NCBI RefSeq assembly: GCF_013822795.1
Contig: NZ_PNLB01000023.1
Coordinates: forward strand, 27,107 to 91,106
Reading direction: 5' to 3'
Source: Phenylobacterium sp.
Lineage (GTDB): Bacteria; Pseudomonadota; Alphaproteobacteria; Caulobacterales; Caulobacteraceae
Length of the DNA stretch: 64,000 nucleotides
Below, piece after piece: positions 24,794 through 32,739 of this stretch. The translations under genes and the position numbers were made by a program. The notes under the pieces are model-generated. The model was not told where the DNA came from. It saw nothing but the letters and a program-made list of their open reading frames with translations, and did no database searches. Every line of letters begins with the position of its first letter. Position 1 is the stretch's first letter.

Positions 24794-25831
24794 GTGACCC
24801 TGAAGCCGCCTGCCCTGCGCCCTGAGGCTACGCGCATGTTCCAGGAGGCGGCCGAAGCGCCCGCAGTCGTGGCCCGGATGCTGGCCGCCAACCGCGAGGC
24901 CGCGATAGCGCTGGGCGCCGAGCTGCGCGCCGATCCGCCCAAGGCCGTGGTCACCTGCGCGCGCGGCTCGTCCGACCACGCGGCGACCTACGCGAAGTAC
25001 CTGATCGAGACCGGCACGGGGGTCGTCACCTCGTCGGCGGCGCTGTCGGTCAGCTCGGTCTATGCGGCCGAGCCCAAGCTGGACGGCATGCTCTACCTGG
25101 CCATCTCGCAGTCGGGAAAAAGCCCGGACCTGCTGGCCGCGGTCGAGGCCGCCAAACAGGGCGGCGCGCGCACCGTGGCGCTGGTCAATGACGAGACCTC
25201 GCCCCTGGCCAAGCTCGTCGACCGGGTGCTGCCGCTGCACGCCGGCCCTGAGGTCAGCGTCGCGGCCACCAAGTCCTACATCGCCGCCCTGGCCGGCATC
25301 GCCCAGCTGGCCGCCGCCTGGACGCAGGACGCGGCGCTCGACAAGGGCCTGAACGACCTTCCGGCGATTCTGGAGAAGGCCTGGCCGCTCGACTGGAGCC
25401 CCGCCGCCGAGCGCCTGAAGAGCGCCCGCAACCTCTACGTCCTGGCCCGCGGCGTGGGTTTCGGCGTCGCCCAGGAGGCGGCGCTCAAGTTCAAGGAGAC
25501 CTGCGGCCTGCATGCTGAGGCGTTCAGCGCCGCCGAGGTGCTGCACGGCCCGATGGCGCTGGTGAAGCAAGGCTTCCCGGTGCTGGTCTTCGCCCAAGAC
25601 GATCAGAGCCAGGAGAGCGTCGTAGCTCTGGCCAAGGATCTGGCCGCACGCGGCGCCGATGTGATGCTGGCCGGCGGCGGCGGCGATCTGCCGACCCTGA
25701 GCGCCCATCCGGCGCTGGAACCGATCGTCCGGGTGCAGGGCTTCTACCGCATGGCCAACCAGCTCTCGATCCTGCGCGGCCATGATCCCGACCGGCCCCC
25801 GCACCTCAACAAGGTGACCGAGACCGTCTGA
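24794..25831 (+). CDS. nagB-II: SIS-domain glucosamine-6-phosphate deaminase (NagB-II type)
   Basis: A 345-residue protein with two SIS domains, related to the isomerase half of GlmS. The GTG at 24794 follows GGAGA by about seven bases; an upstream GTG at 24776 lacks one. Signatures: VVTCARGSSDHAATYAKYLIE, LAISQSGKSPDLLAAVEAAK, SVAATKSYIAAL and, in the second domain, VLARGVGFGVAQEAALKFKETCGLHAEAFSAAEVLHGP with a C-terminal HLNKVTETV. In nag clusters this replaces classical NagB and converts GlcN-6-P to fructose-6-P and ammonia. It overlaps nagA (TGATG). An SIS-domain protein with another sugar-phosphate role is the alternative. Confidence 0.85.
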   Translation: MTLKPPALRPEATRMFQEAAEAPAVVARMLAANREAAIALGAELRADPPKAVVTCARGSSDHAATYAKYLIETGTGVVTSSAALSVSSVYAAEPKLDGMLYLAISQSGKSPDLLAAVEAAKQGGARTVALVNDETSPLAKLVDRVLPLHAGPEVSVAATKSYIAALAGIAQLAAAWTQDAALDKGLNDLPAILEKAWPLDWSPAAERLKSARNLYVLARGVGFGVAQEAALKFKETCGLHAEAFSAAEVLHGPMALVKQGFPVLVFAQDDQSQESVVALAKDLAARGADVMLAGGGGDLPTLSAHPALEPIVRVQGFYRMANQLSILRGHDPDRPPHLNKVTETV

Positions 25832-26949
25832 TGAGCACCGCGTTCGTGAACGGCCAGGTGCTGACCGAGCAAGGCCTAGTGACCACCAGCCTCGTCATCG
25901 ACGGCGAGCGCATCGTCGCGCTGGGGCAGACGGCGGCCGACCGCACCATCGACCTCGAGGGCGGCTATCTGCTGCCCGGCTTCATCGACACCCAGGTCAA
26001 CGGCGGCGGCGGGGTGCTGTTCAACGACTCCCCGACCCTGGAAGCCATCGCCACCATCGGCGCGGCGCACCGGGCCTATGGCACCACCGGCTTCCTGCCG
26101 ACCCTGATCAGCGACGACCTCTCGACCGTCGCCAAGGCCATCGCCGCGGTCGACGCCGCCATCGAGGCCGGCGTGCCCGGCGTGCTGGGCATCCATATCG
26201 AAGGCCCGTTCCTCAGCGAGCAGCGCAAGGGCGTGCACGACGCCTCAAAGTTCCGCACCCTAGACGAGGCGGCGCTGGAGCTGCTGACCTCGGCCAAGCA
26301 CGGCCGGACGCTGGTGACCCTGGCGCCGGAAACCACGACGCCGGAAATGATCGCCCGCCTGGCGAAGGCCGGCGTCACCGTTGCGGCCGGGCACACCAAC
26401 GCCACCTATGAGCGGCTGATCGAGGCGCTGGGCGCTGGGGTCAGCGGCTTTACGCATCTGTTCAACGCCATGTCGCCGCTGGCGAGCCGCGCGCCGGGCG
26501 TGGTCGGGGCGGCGCTAGAGCATCAGGACAGCTGGTGCGGCATCATCGCCGATGGTCGGCACATCCACCCGGCGGTGCTGCGCATCGCCTTCGCCGCCAA
26601 GCGCCATGACCGCTTCATGCTGGTCACCGACGCCATGCCCAGTGTCGGCATGGTCGACAAGAGCTTCACCATCCAGGGCCGCCCGATCCGCGTCGTCGAC
26701 GGCGTCTGCGTCGACGAGAACGGCACGCTGGCCGGCTCCGACCTCGATATGGCCAAAGCGGTGGCCAATGCGGTGCGAATGGCGGGCCTGAGCCTCGAAG
26801 ACGCCGCGCGCATGGCTTCGACGGCCCCGGCAGCGTTCCTGGGGCTCAAGCGCGACTACGGCGTCATCACGCCCGGGGCGCGCGCTGACCTGGTGCTGCT
26901 GGACCAGGACCTGAACGCGCGGAGCACCTGGATCGGCGGGGCCGAATGA
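25831..26949 (+). CDS. nagA: N-acetylglucosamine-6-phosphate deacetylase
   Basis: A 372-residue amidohydrolase removing acetate from GlcNAc-6-P. Visible: GGYLLPGFIDTQVNGGGGVLFND near residue 45, GIHIEGPFLSEQRKGVHD near 127, VTVAAGHTNATYE near 185, SGFTHLFNAMSPLASRAPGVVGA near 208, GIIADGRHIHP near 239 and catalytic Asp in LVTDAMPSVGM near 266. The start codon overlaps the deaminase stop. It completes the route GlcNAc-6-P to fructose-6-P with the adjacent deaminase. Confidence 0.93.
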   Translation: MSTAFVNGQVLTEQGLVTTSLVIDGERIVALGQTAADRTIDLEGGYLLPGFIDTQVNGGGGVLFNDSPTLEAIATIGAAHRAYGTTGFLPTLISDDLSTVAKAIAAVDAAIEAGVPGVLGIHIEGPFLSEQRKGVHDASKFRTLDEAALELLTSAKHGRTLVTLAPETTTPEMIARLAKAGVTVAAGHTNATYERLIEALGAGVSGFTHLFNAMSPLASRAPGVVGAALEHQDSWCGIIADGRHIHPAVLRIAFAAKRHDRFMLVTDAMPSVGMVDKSFTIQGRPIRVVDGVCVDENGTLAGSDLDMAKAVANAVRMAGLSLEDAARMASTAPAAFLGLKRDYGVITPGARADLVLLDQDLNARSTWIGGAE

Positions 26950-26950
26950 T

Positions 26951-26969
26951 ATTGCGAGTCGTTCGCAAT
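26951..26969. promoter_or_regulatory. Fur-like box upstream of the siderophore-interacting protein
   Basis: ATTGCGA (26951-26957) and TCGCAAT (26963-26969) are perfect inverted repeats spaced by five bases, a 19-bp element immediately after the nagA stop and 18 bases before the next start. Size and TGCGA/TCGCA arms resemble Fur boxes of Proteobacteria. It likely gives iron-repressed expression of the following gene. Confidence 0.6.
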
Positions 26970-26986
26970 CATGATGTGGTGAGCGC

Positions 26987-27892
26987 ATGCCGCAGCATGC
27001 CTCCCCGCCTGCCTCGCCCTACCGGTTGTTCGACGTCGCGCTGAAGGACAAGACGCCGCTGTCGGCGCATCTCTGGCGCTTCACCTTCGAGGGTCCGGAA
27101 GTCGGCCAAATGGCGACCCTGGCGCCTGACCAGCGCATCAAGATCTTCTTCCCGGACCCCCAGGGCCGCCCCCCGGCCATGGCCATCACCCCGGACTGGT
27201 ACGCCCGCTACAAGAAGCAGGACGTCGAAACCCGTCCGCCGATGCGCACCTATACGATCCGCGCCCTGCGCGCGGCCGCCGGCGAGGTCGACGTCGACTT
27301 CGTGCTGCACGGCGAGACCGGCCCGGCCTCGACCTGGGCGACGCGGGCCCAGCCGGGCGAGCGCCTGCAGCTCATGGCCCCCAACGCCGCCTTCGAAGGC
27401 GACGGCGGCGGCTATGAGTGGAAGCCGCCGCGAGGCCTGCAGCGCCTGCTGCTGATCGCCGACGAAACCGCCCTGCCGGCGGTCGCCGGCATCCTCGAGG
27501 AGTTGGCCGCCCTGCCCGCGCCGCCGGAAACGCAGCTGTTCATCGAAGTCCCCGACCAGGACGACGAGATCCCGTTGGCCACGTGGCCGGGCCTCGCAGC
27601 CGAGTGGATGGCGCGCAATCTCGGCGCCCCTGGCGCCCTGATGATCGCCGCCGCCCAGCGCGCCGTCGTGCCCAGCGCGGCTCGCGCCGCCCCCGCGCTA
27701 GCCGAGGTTGACGTCGACGAGGGGATCTTGTGGGACGTTTCGGCCGCGGGGGACGCCGGCTTCTATGGCTGGGTCGCTGGCGAGGCGGCCGCCGTGCTCG
27801 CCATCCGCCGCCTGCTGATCACCGAGCGCAAGGTCGACAAGGCTTCGCTCAACCTGATGGGCTATTGGCGCGAAGGGCGCGTGCTGGACTAG
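26987..27892 (+). CDS. siderophore-interacting protein (FAD-dependent ferric-siderophore reductase type)
   Basis: A 301-residue SIP-family flavoprotein. FAD-binding part: PPMRTYTIRALRAAAGEVDVDFVLHGETGPASTWA (written in part), where RxYTxR binds FAD and the HGETGPAS segment is diagnostic. NAD(P)H-binding part: LLLIADETALPAVAGILE, LFIEVPDQDDEI, and the C-terminal GFYGWVAGEAAAVLAIRRLL plus GYWREGR. These cytoplasmic enzymes reduce ferric siderophores to release iron. A Fur-like box sits in the short leader. No siderophore receptor is nearby. Confidence 0.88.
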   Translation: MPQHASPPASPYRLFDVALKDKTPLSAHLWRFTFEGPEVGQMATLAPDQRIKIFFPDPQGRPPAMAITPDWYARYKKQDVETRPPMRTYTIRALRAAAGEVDVDFVLHGETGPASTWATRAQPGERLQLMAPNAAFEGDGGGYEWKPPRGLQRLLLIADETALPAVAGILEELAALPAPPETQLFIEVPDQDDEIPLATWPGLAAEWMARNLGAPGALMIAAAQRAVVPSAARAAPALAEVDVDEGILWDVSAAGDAGFYGWVAGEAAAVLAIRRLLITERKVDKASLNLMGYWREGRVLD

Positions 27893-27934
27893 CCCCTCGC
27901 GCAGACACACGCATCACATGTATGAATCGGCTCG

Positions 27935-29425
27935 ATGCAACACATACGAGCGATTCTCGTACGGCAATCGACGCTGGCCGCGGTCATCGCGGTCGCGCTT
28001 GCTGCAGCCGTCGTGATCGCGGCGAACGGCGCGGTGTTCCCGCTCGATGACGCTTACATCACGCTGCACAACGCCCGCGCGCTGCTGAGCGGCCAGGACG
28101 AGAACTATGGCGTGTCGCCACTGATCGGCGCGACCAGTCCGATTCATCTGGCGCTGACCGCAGCCGCGCTGCTGGCCACCCCGCAGCCGGCCTTGGCGGC
28201 GCTGGCCGTGAATACTCTGGGCGCCATCGTCTACTTGCTCGGCGCCGCCGCGCTGGCCGACCAGCGTGGGCTGGGGCCCTGGCGCAAGGCGGCGGTGCTG
28301 ATCATCGCCGCGGGCAGCGGCTATAGCGCCTTCCACCTGTTCAACGGCCTGGAGACATCCTGGGCCATGGCCGGCGTCGTGTGGGCGCTGGCGCTGGCCG
28401 GACGACCGCGCCTCGGGCCGGCGCTGCCGATCCTCTGCGGCCTGTTGCCATTTCTGCGTCCCGAACTGGCGGCGCTGTCAGGCTTGCTGCTGGCGCACCA
28501 GGGGGTGCGCAGGTGGAAAAGCGGCCACTCGCGCTGGCCTACGGCCTTCGCCCTCGATCTGGCGCTCAGCGCCGCCGCTGCGGCCCCCTGGATAGCCTGG
28601 ATGCTGGCCGAAACCGGAGCATTGTCGCCCGCGACCGGGGCCGCCAAGCGGGCCTTCTTCGCCGAGTCAGGACTTTCGACGCCCCGAAAGCTCGCCGTCG
28701 CGTCCCTGGCCATGGCGCTTGGTCTCGGCGCGCTGCTGCCGGCGCTGGCGATGGCGCCGCGCAGCGCGCTGACCCTCGCCTGCTGGGGCTTCGCGCTCGC
28801 CTTCTTCTTCGCGTTCGCGGCGACCTTGCCGGGCGGCCTCTTCCACAACCACTACCGCTATGTGTACGTGCTGCTGCCGGTCTGCATCTGGGCGCTCTGC
28901 CAGACCGACAATAGGCGCCTGCTGACCATCGCACTGGTCATCTGCCTGGCCGCAGCGGTCGTTTCGACGACGCGCGCGGTGGCAGCCTATGGCGACGGCC
29001 AGGAAGTAACCCGCCAACACCTTGGCCTGGCGCGCTGGGCTCAAGCCAACCTGCCGGCCGACGCCCGTATTCTGGTGCATGACGCCGGCGTCCCCGCCTA
29101 CGCGACGAACCGGCGCTTGATCGATCTCGTCGGGCTGAAGACGCCGCCCAGCATGCAGGCGCATCTGCGGCTGACTGAACCCTCGCGTGGCGACCAGCGC
29201 GGCGAAGCCATCGACGCCATCGCCCGAAACGCACGGCCCAGCCATGTGATCATCTTGCACGACACCCCTCTCTTTTGGGGCAAGATCGCCAGCAACCTGC
29301 GTGACCACGGCTGGACGCTCTCTCCGATAGGCCCGGCCACTCCGACCTATCGGCTGTACGCACTCGACCGGCCACCTCCTTCGACTGCCGAACGCGGTCC
29401 GCTGCGACTTCGTCCGGCAGACTGA
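27935..29425 (+). CDS. polytopic membrane protein, GT-C glycosyltransferase-like
   Basis: A 496-residue inner-membrane protein with about ten hydrophobic helices. The first periplasmic loop has the acidic motif FPLDDAYITLHNARALLSG near residue 35, typical of GT-C glycosyltransferases that use polyprenyl-phosphate sugars, and LIGATSPIHLALTAAAL after it. Later helices include FNGLETSWAMAGVVWALALAG and LPGGLFHNHYRYVYVLLPV. The C-terminal ~150 residues are a soluble domain (ARWAQANLPADARILVHDAGVPAY). Substrate unknown. It follows the SIP gene after 42 bases and converges on threonine aldolase. A role in surface glycan or lipid glycosylation is inference. Confidence 0.65.
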   Translation: MQHIRAILVRQSTLAAVIAVALAAAVVIAANGAVFPLDDAYITLHNARALLSGQDENYGVSPLIGATSPIHLALTAAALLATPQPALAALAVNTLGAIVYLLGAAALADQRGLGPWRKAAVLIIAAGSGYSAFHLFNGLETSWAMAGVVWALALAGRPRLGPALPILCGLLPFLRPELAALSGLLLAHQGVRRWKSGHSRWPTAFALDLALSAAAAAPWIAWMLAETGALSPATGAAKRAFFAESGLSTPRKLAVASLAMALGLGALLPALAMAPRSALTLACWGFALAFFFAFAATLPGGLFHNHYRYVYVLLPVCIWALCQTDNRRLLTIALVICLAAAVVSTTRAVAAYGDGQEVTRQHLGLARWAQANLPADARILVHDAGVPAYATNRRLIDLVGLKTPPSMQAHLRLTEPSRGDQRGEAIDAIARNARPSHVIILHDTPLFWGKIASNLRDHGWTLSPIGPATPTYRLYALDRPPPSTAERGPLRLRPAD

Positions 29426-29432
29426 AGCTGGC

Positions 29433-30467
29433 CTACGCGCTGAACACCGCCTCCATATCGGCGGCCAGGGCGTCGACCCGGCCCATGTCGGCGTCCCAAG
29501 AGAACATGAACCGGGCTCCGCCGCCGATGAAGGTGTAGAAGCGCCAGCCCTTGGCGCGCAGGGCCTCCAATCGGTCCTCGGGCGCGGCCACGAAGACGGC
29601 GTTGGCCTGGACCGGGAACATCAGCGACGCGCCCGGCAGGCCGGCGATCCGATCAGCCAGTCGCTGCGCACAAGCATTGGCGTGCGCGGCGTTGGACAGC
29701 CAGGCGCCGCCTTCCAGCATGCCGATCCACGGCGCGGCCAGGAACCGCATCTTCGAGGCCAGCTGCCCGGCCTGCTTGCAGCGATAGTCGAAGTCCTCGG
29801 CCAGGGCGTGGTCGAAGAACAGGATCGCTTCCCCCACCGCCATGCCGTTCTTGGTGCCGCCGAAACAGAGCACGTCGACGCCGACCTTCCAGGTGATGTC
29901 GGCCGGATCGCAACCCAGGTGCGCACAGGCGTTGGCGAACCGCGCGCCGTCCATGTGCAGGCGCAGGCCCAGTTCGCGGCAGACCGCCGAGATCGCGGCC
30001 ACTTCACCTGGCGAATAGACCTGTCCGGTCTCGGTCGGTTGGGTGATCGTGACCACCCGCGGCTTGGGATAGTGGATGTCGCTGCGCTTGCCGGCGATCT
30101 CGCGAATGGCGGCCGGCGTCAGTTTGCCGTCGGGACTGGGCGCGACCAGCAGCTTGGAGCCGTTGGAGAAGAACTCCGGCGCGCCGCATTCGTCGGTCTC
30201 GACGTGGGCCGTCTCGGCGCAGATGACGCTGTGATAGGACTGGCAGAGCGCGGCCAGGGCCATGGAATTGGCCGCCGTGCCGTTGAAGGCGAAGAACACC
30301 TCGCAATCGGTGGCGAACAGGGCGCGAAAGGCGTCGGCCGCGGCCTGGGTCCACGGATCCTCGCCATAGGCCGGCGCGTGGCCGCGATTGGCGGCGTCCA
30401 TGGCCGCCCAGGCCTGCGGACAAATGCCGGCGTAGTTGTCGCTGGCGAACTGCTGGATGTTGGACAT
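29433..30467 (-). CDS. ltaE: low-specificity L-threonine aldolase
   Basis: A 344-residue PLP enzyme of fold type I splitting threonine to glycine and acetaldehyde. The ATG at 30467 gives the typical N-terminus MSNIQQFASDNYAGICPQAW. Signatures: YGEDPWTQAAADAFRALF, FFAFNGTAANSMALAAL, AETAHVETDECGAPEF, LRLHMDGARFANA and the PLP Lys in CFGGTKNGMAVGEAILFF. GAGGGG lies just before the start. The upstream 150 bases form an unusual set of contiguous hairpins (separate entry), suggesting leader control. Confidence 0.9.
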   Translation of the reverse strand: MSNIQQFASDNYAGICPQAWAAMDAANRGHAPAYGEDPWTQAAADAFRALFATDCEVFFAFNGTAANSMALAALCQSYHSVICAETAHVETDECGAPEFFSNGSKLLVAPSPDGKLTPAAIREIAGKRSDIHYPKPRVVTITQPTETGQVYSPGEVAAISAVCRELGLRLHMDGARFANACAHLGCDPADITWKVGVDVLCFGGTKNGMAVGEAILFFDHALAEDFDYRCKQAGQLASKMRFLAAPWIGMLEGGAWLSNAAHANACAQRLADRIAGLPGASLMFPVQANAVFVAAPEDRLEALRAKGWRFYTFIGGGARFMFSWDADMGRVDALAADMEAVFSA

Positions 30468-30477
30468 GCGCCCCTCG

Positions 30478-30613
30478 AAAATGCGGTTTGCGCATCTGGA
30501 GGCTGAATGACGCTGAGGCTTCGTCCCGTTTGGTTGCCGGACCGGCCACATCCCTCCTTGCGGAGGCGCCACCTTGCTCGGGAGCAGGTTGGCGTTTGAG
30601 CGTCGGCTCAAAC
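30478..30613 (-). promoter_or_regulatory. structured leader of the threonine aldolase gene (candidate riboregulator)
   Basis: Read on the minus strand, three hairpins follow each other with no gap. Hairpin 1 (30613-30594): GTTTGAGC-CGAC-GCTCAAAC, 8 bp. Hairpin 2 (30594-30567): arms CGCCAACCTGCTC and GAGCAAGGTGGCG, 12 bp with one bulged A on each side. Hairpin 3 (30566-30553): CCTCC-GCAA-GGAGG, a GNRA tetraloop. Then after ~55 bases ATGCG-CAAAC-CGCAT followed by TTTT (30495-30478), a small terminator-like hairpin, directly before the ribosome site. The arrangement resembles a riboswitch-type aptamer plus expression platform. I do not recognise a known class. Confidence 0.45.
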
Positions 30614-30696
30614 TCTTGATGCTATTGCCTGCTGGGTAGCGGGGATTGGCGCAGGGGGCAAGGGGAGCATCCCCCTCGCCTCTCCAAGAAGACAGT
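30614..30696. other. intergenic region with GC-rich inverted repeat
   Basis: Between the ltaE leader and the SHOCT lipoprotein stop. GGGGAGCATCCCCC at about 30663-30676 is a small inverted repeat that could end the lipoprotein transcript. Nothing else is supportable. Confidence 0.35.
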
Positions 30697-30894
30697 CTAC
30701 TTCCGCAGGATGTCCTTCCGCTTGCGCTCGTACTCGGACTTGCTGATCACGCCCTGATCGTAGGCGGCTTTCAGGTCGATCAGCTGCTGGCCGGTCGTGG
30801 CGGTGTCGACCTGGGTTGTCGCGGTGCTGCCGCAGGCGGCGAGCGGCGCGGCGGCGAGGCTGAGAACGAGGGCGGCGGCAAGCGTACGGGTCAT
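30697..30894 (-). CDS. small SHOCT-domain lipoprotein
   Basis: A 65-residue lipoprotein. The ATG at 30894 has AGG six bases upstream; another ATG at 30900 adds two residues. Signal peptide TRTLAAALVLSLAAAP with lipobox LAAC, a short linker, then a SHOCT domain (QQLIDLKAAYDQGVISKSEYERKRKDILRK written in part), a short oligomerisation or binding motif usually found at C-termini. Anchored in the inner or outer membrane through the Cys. Function unknown. Confidence 0.8.
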   Translation of the reverse strand: MTRTLAAALVLSLAAAPLAACGSTATTQVDTATTGQQLIDLKAAYDQGVISKSEYERKRKDILRK

Positions 30895-30983
30895 AAGCAT
30901 CCTACTGGTCTGAAGCCCCCGCCCCATTTTGGCTCGGAGCGCTGGGCGCGCGCAACCCTGCGTCGCGCGCGCCGGGGACCAGG

Positions 30984-32258
30984 TCAGAGGCCGGCGAAGG
31001 CCTGTTCGAGGTCGGCGATCAGGTCGGCGACGTTCTCGATGCCGACCGACAGACGGATGACGTCCGGGCCGGCGCCGGCGGCGACCTGGTTCTTCTCGTC
31101 CAGCTGGCGATGGGTGGTCGAGGCCGGATGGATGATCAGGCTGCGCGTGTCGCCGAGGTTGGCCAGGTGCGAGAACAGCTTCACGCCGCCGACCAGCTTG
31201 ATGCCGGCCTGATAGCCGCCCTTGAGCCCGAACGAGAACACCGAGCCGGCGCCGTTCGGCGTATAGCGTTTAGCCAGCGCATTGTACGGATTGCCGTCGA
31301 GGCCGGCATAGGAGACCCACGCCACCTTGTCGTTGGCTTCCAGCCACTTGGCGACCGCCAGGGCGTTGTCGGCATGGCGCTGCATGCGCAGCGGCAGGGT
31401 TTCGATGCCAGTCAGGATCATGAAGGCGTTAAACGGCGAGATCGACGGGCCAAGGTCACGCAGGCCGAGCGCGCGGCAGGCGACGATGAAGGCGGCCGGA
31501 CCGAACGCCTCGGTGAACACCTTGCCATGGTAGCTGGGGTTGGGCTGCGAGAGGTAGCCGAACTTGTCGCTGGCCGCCCAGTCGAAGCGGCCGGAGTCGA
31601 TGATCGCGCCGCCCATCGAATTGCCGTGGCCGCCGAGGAACTTGGTCAGCGAGTGGACGATGATGTCCGCGCCGTGCTCGAACGGCCGGCAGAGGTAGGG
31701 CGTGGCCAGGGTGTTGTCGACGACCAGCGGCACGCCGGCGTCATGGGCGACTTTGGCGATGGCGGCGATGTCGGTGATCACGCCGCCCGGGTTGGCGATC
31801 GACTCGACGAAGACGGCGCGGGTCTTGTCGTTGATGGCCGCCGCGTAGTCGGCCGGGTTGTCGCTGTCGATGAAGGTGGTCTCCCAGCCCATCCGCTTGA
31901 AGGACTGGCCGAGCTGGTTGATCGAGCCGCCGTACAGCTTGCGCGACGCGACGATGTTGCAGCCGGGCTCCATCAGCGAATGGAAAGCCAGGAACTGGGC
32001 GGCGTGGCCGCTGCCGACGGCCAGGGCCGCGACGCCGCCTTCCAGGTCGGCGAGGCGCGCTTCCAGCACGCCGGTCGTGGGGTTGCCCAGGCGAGTGTAG
32101 ATGTTCCCCGGCGCTTCGAGATTGAAGAGATTGGCCGCATGATCGGCGTCGTCGAAGACGAAGGCCGTCGTCTGGTAGATCGGGGTGATCCTGGCCTTGG
32201 TCGTCGGGTCGGGCGCAGCGCCGGCGTGAATGGCGCGGGTCTCGAAGTTCTGGGTCAT
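30984..32258 (-). CDS. metY: O-acetylhomoserine sulfhydrylase / aminocarboxypropyltransferase
   Basis: A 424-residue PLP enzyme of the Cys/Met metabolism family making homocysteine from O-acetylhomoserine and sulfide. ATG 32258 is preceded by AGGA seven bases upstream. Signatures: TRAIHAGAAPDPTTKARITPIYQTT at the N-terminus, YTRLGNPTTGVLEARLA, VDNTLATPYLCRPFEHGADIIVHSLTKFLGGHG (PLP Lys in SLTKFLGGHG), and C-terminal HPASTTHRQL. The length and the long insert (FGPAAFIVACRALGLRDLG) distinguish it from MetB/MetC. No SAM riboswitch was found in the short leader. Confidence 0.9.
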   Translation of the reverse strand: MTQNFETRAIHAGAAPDPTTKARITPIYQTTAFVFDDADHAANLFNLEAPGNIYTRLGNPTTGVLEARLADLEGGVAALAVGSGHAAQFLAFHSLMEPGCNIVASRKLYGGSINQLGQSFKRMGWETTFIDSDNPADYAAAINDKTRAVFVESIANPGGVITDIAAIAKVAHDAGVPLVVDNTLATPYLCRPFEHGADIIVHSLTKFLGGHGNSMGGAIIDSGRFDWAASDKFGYLSQPNPSYHGKVFTEAFGPAAFIVACRALGLRDLGPSISPFNAFMILTGIETLPLRMQRHADNALAVAKWLEANDKVAWVSYAGLDGNPYNALAKRYTPNGAGSVFSFGLKGGYQAGIKLVGGVKLFSHLANLGDTRSLIIHPASTTHRQLDEKNQVAAGAGPDVIRLSVGIENVADLIADLEQAFAGL

Positions 32259-32361
32259 GCGGGCGTCCTCTACGTCTCGTTGCATGCGACCTAGCCCGCC
32301 GGATGCGGCGTGGTCCAGCCTGGGAGACTACGGAGCACCCTCAGAATTGCTGCGCGAAGGC

Positions 32362-32739
32362 TTAGGCGGTGAGAATCCAGCCGTCGACCAGCACCACCGG
32401 CCACGTGCGCAAGGCCGCCCCGGCGCACGGCCCGCCGACGCAATCGCCGGTGTCGATGTCGAATAGCGCCCCATGCCAGGAGCAGGCGATTAGGTCGCCG
32501 GCCGGCGTCAGGTAGTCGTCGAGCTTCTGGGCCAGCGGCAGACCGGCGTGGGGGCAGCGATCGACATAGCCCCTCACCTCTTCGCCGCGGCGAACCACGA
32601 AGCCGTGGAAGAAGCCCTCGCCGATCTGCAGCACGAAATTGCGCGCCGCGCCGTCGGCGATGAGCTCCAGCGGGCCGAGCTTCACCCCGGCCGGCGTGGA
32701 GAACAGACGCGCCGGCAGTTGGGGCGCCTCCTCGCTCAC
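32362..32739 (-). CDS. Rieske [2Fe-2S] ferredoxin-like protein coupled to fahA
   Basis: A 125-residue protein. Its GTG at 32739 overlaps the fahA stop (GTGA), so it is the last gene of the homogentisate operon. The Rieske cluster motifs are CPHAG (Cys-x-His) near residue 63 and CSWHG (Cys-x-x-His) near residue 87, with the expected spacing. No transmembrane helix. Rieske ferredoxins pass electrons to oxygenases or act in reductive steps, but none of the enzymes in this pathway needs one, so its role here is open. It is not the missing maleylacetoacetate isomerase by fold. Confidence 0.85.
   Translation of the reverse strand: MSEEAPQLPARLFSTPAGVKLGPLELIADGAARNFVLQIGEGFFHGFVVRRGEEVRGYVDRCPHAGLPLAQKLDDYLTPAGDLIACSWHGALFDIDTGDCVGGPCAGAALRTWPVVLVDGWILTA

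Noticed and set aside
26951..26969. Palindrome as an attachment site for a mobile element
   Set aside because: It is isolated, without an integrase or a second copy, and fits a Fur-type operator better.
32259..32361. Possible SAM riboswitch upstream of metY
   Set aside because: The leader is short and I could not fit SAM-II or SAM-I consensus elements.
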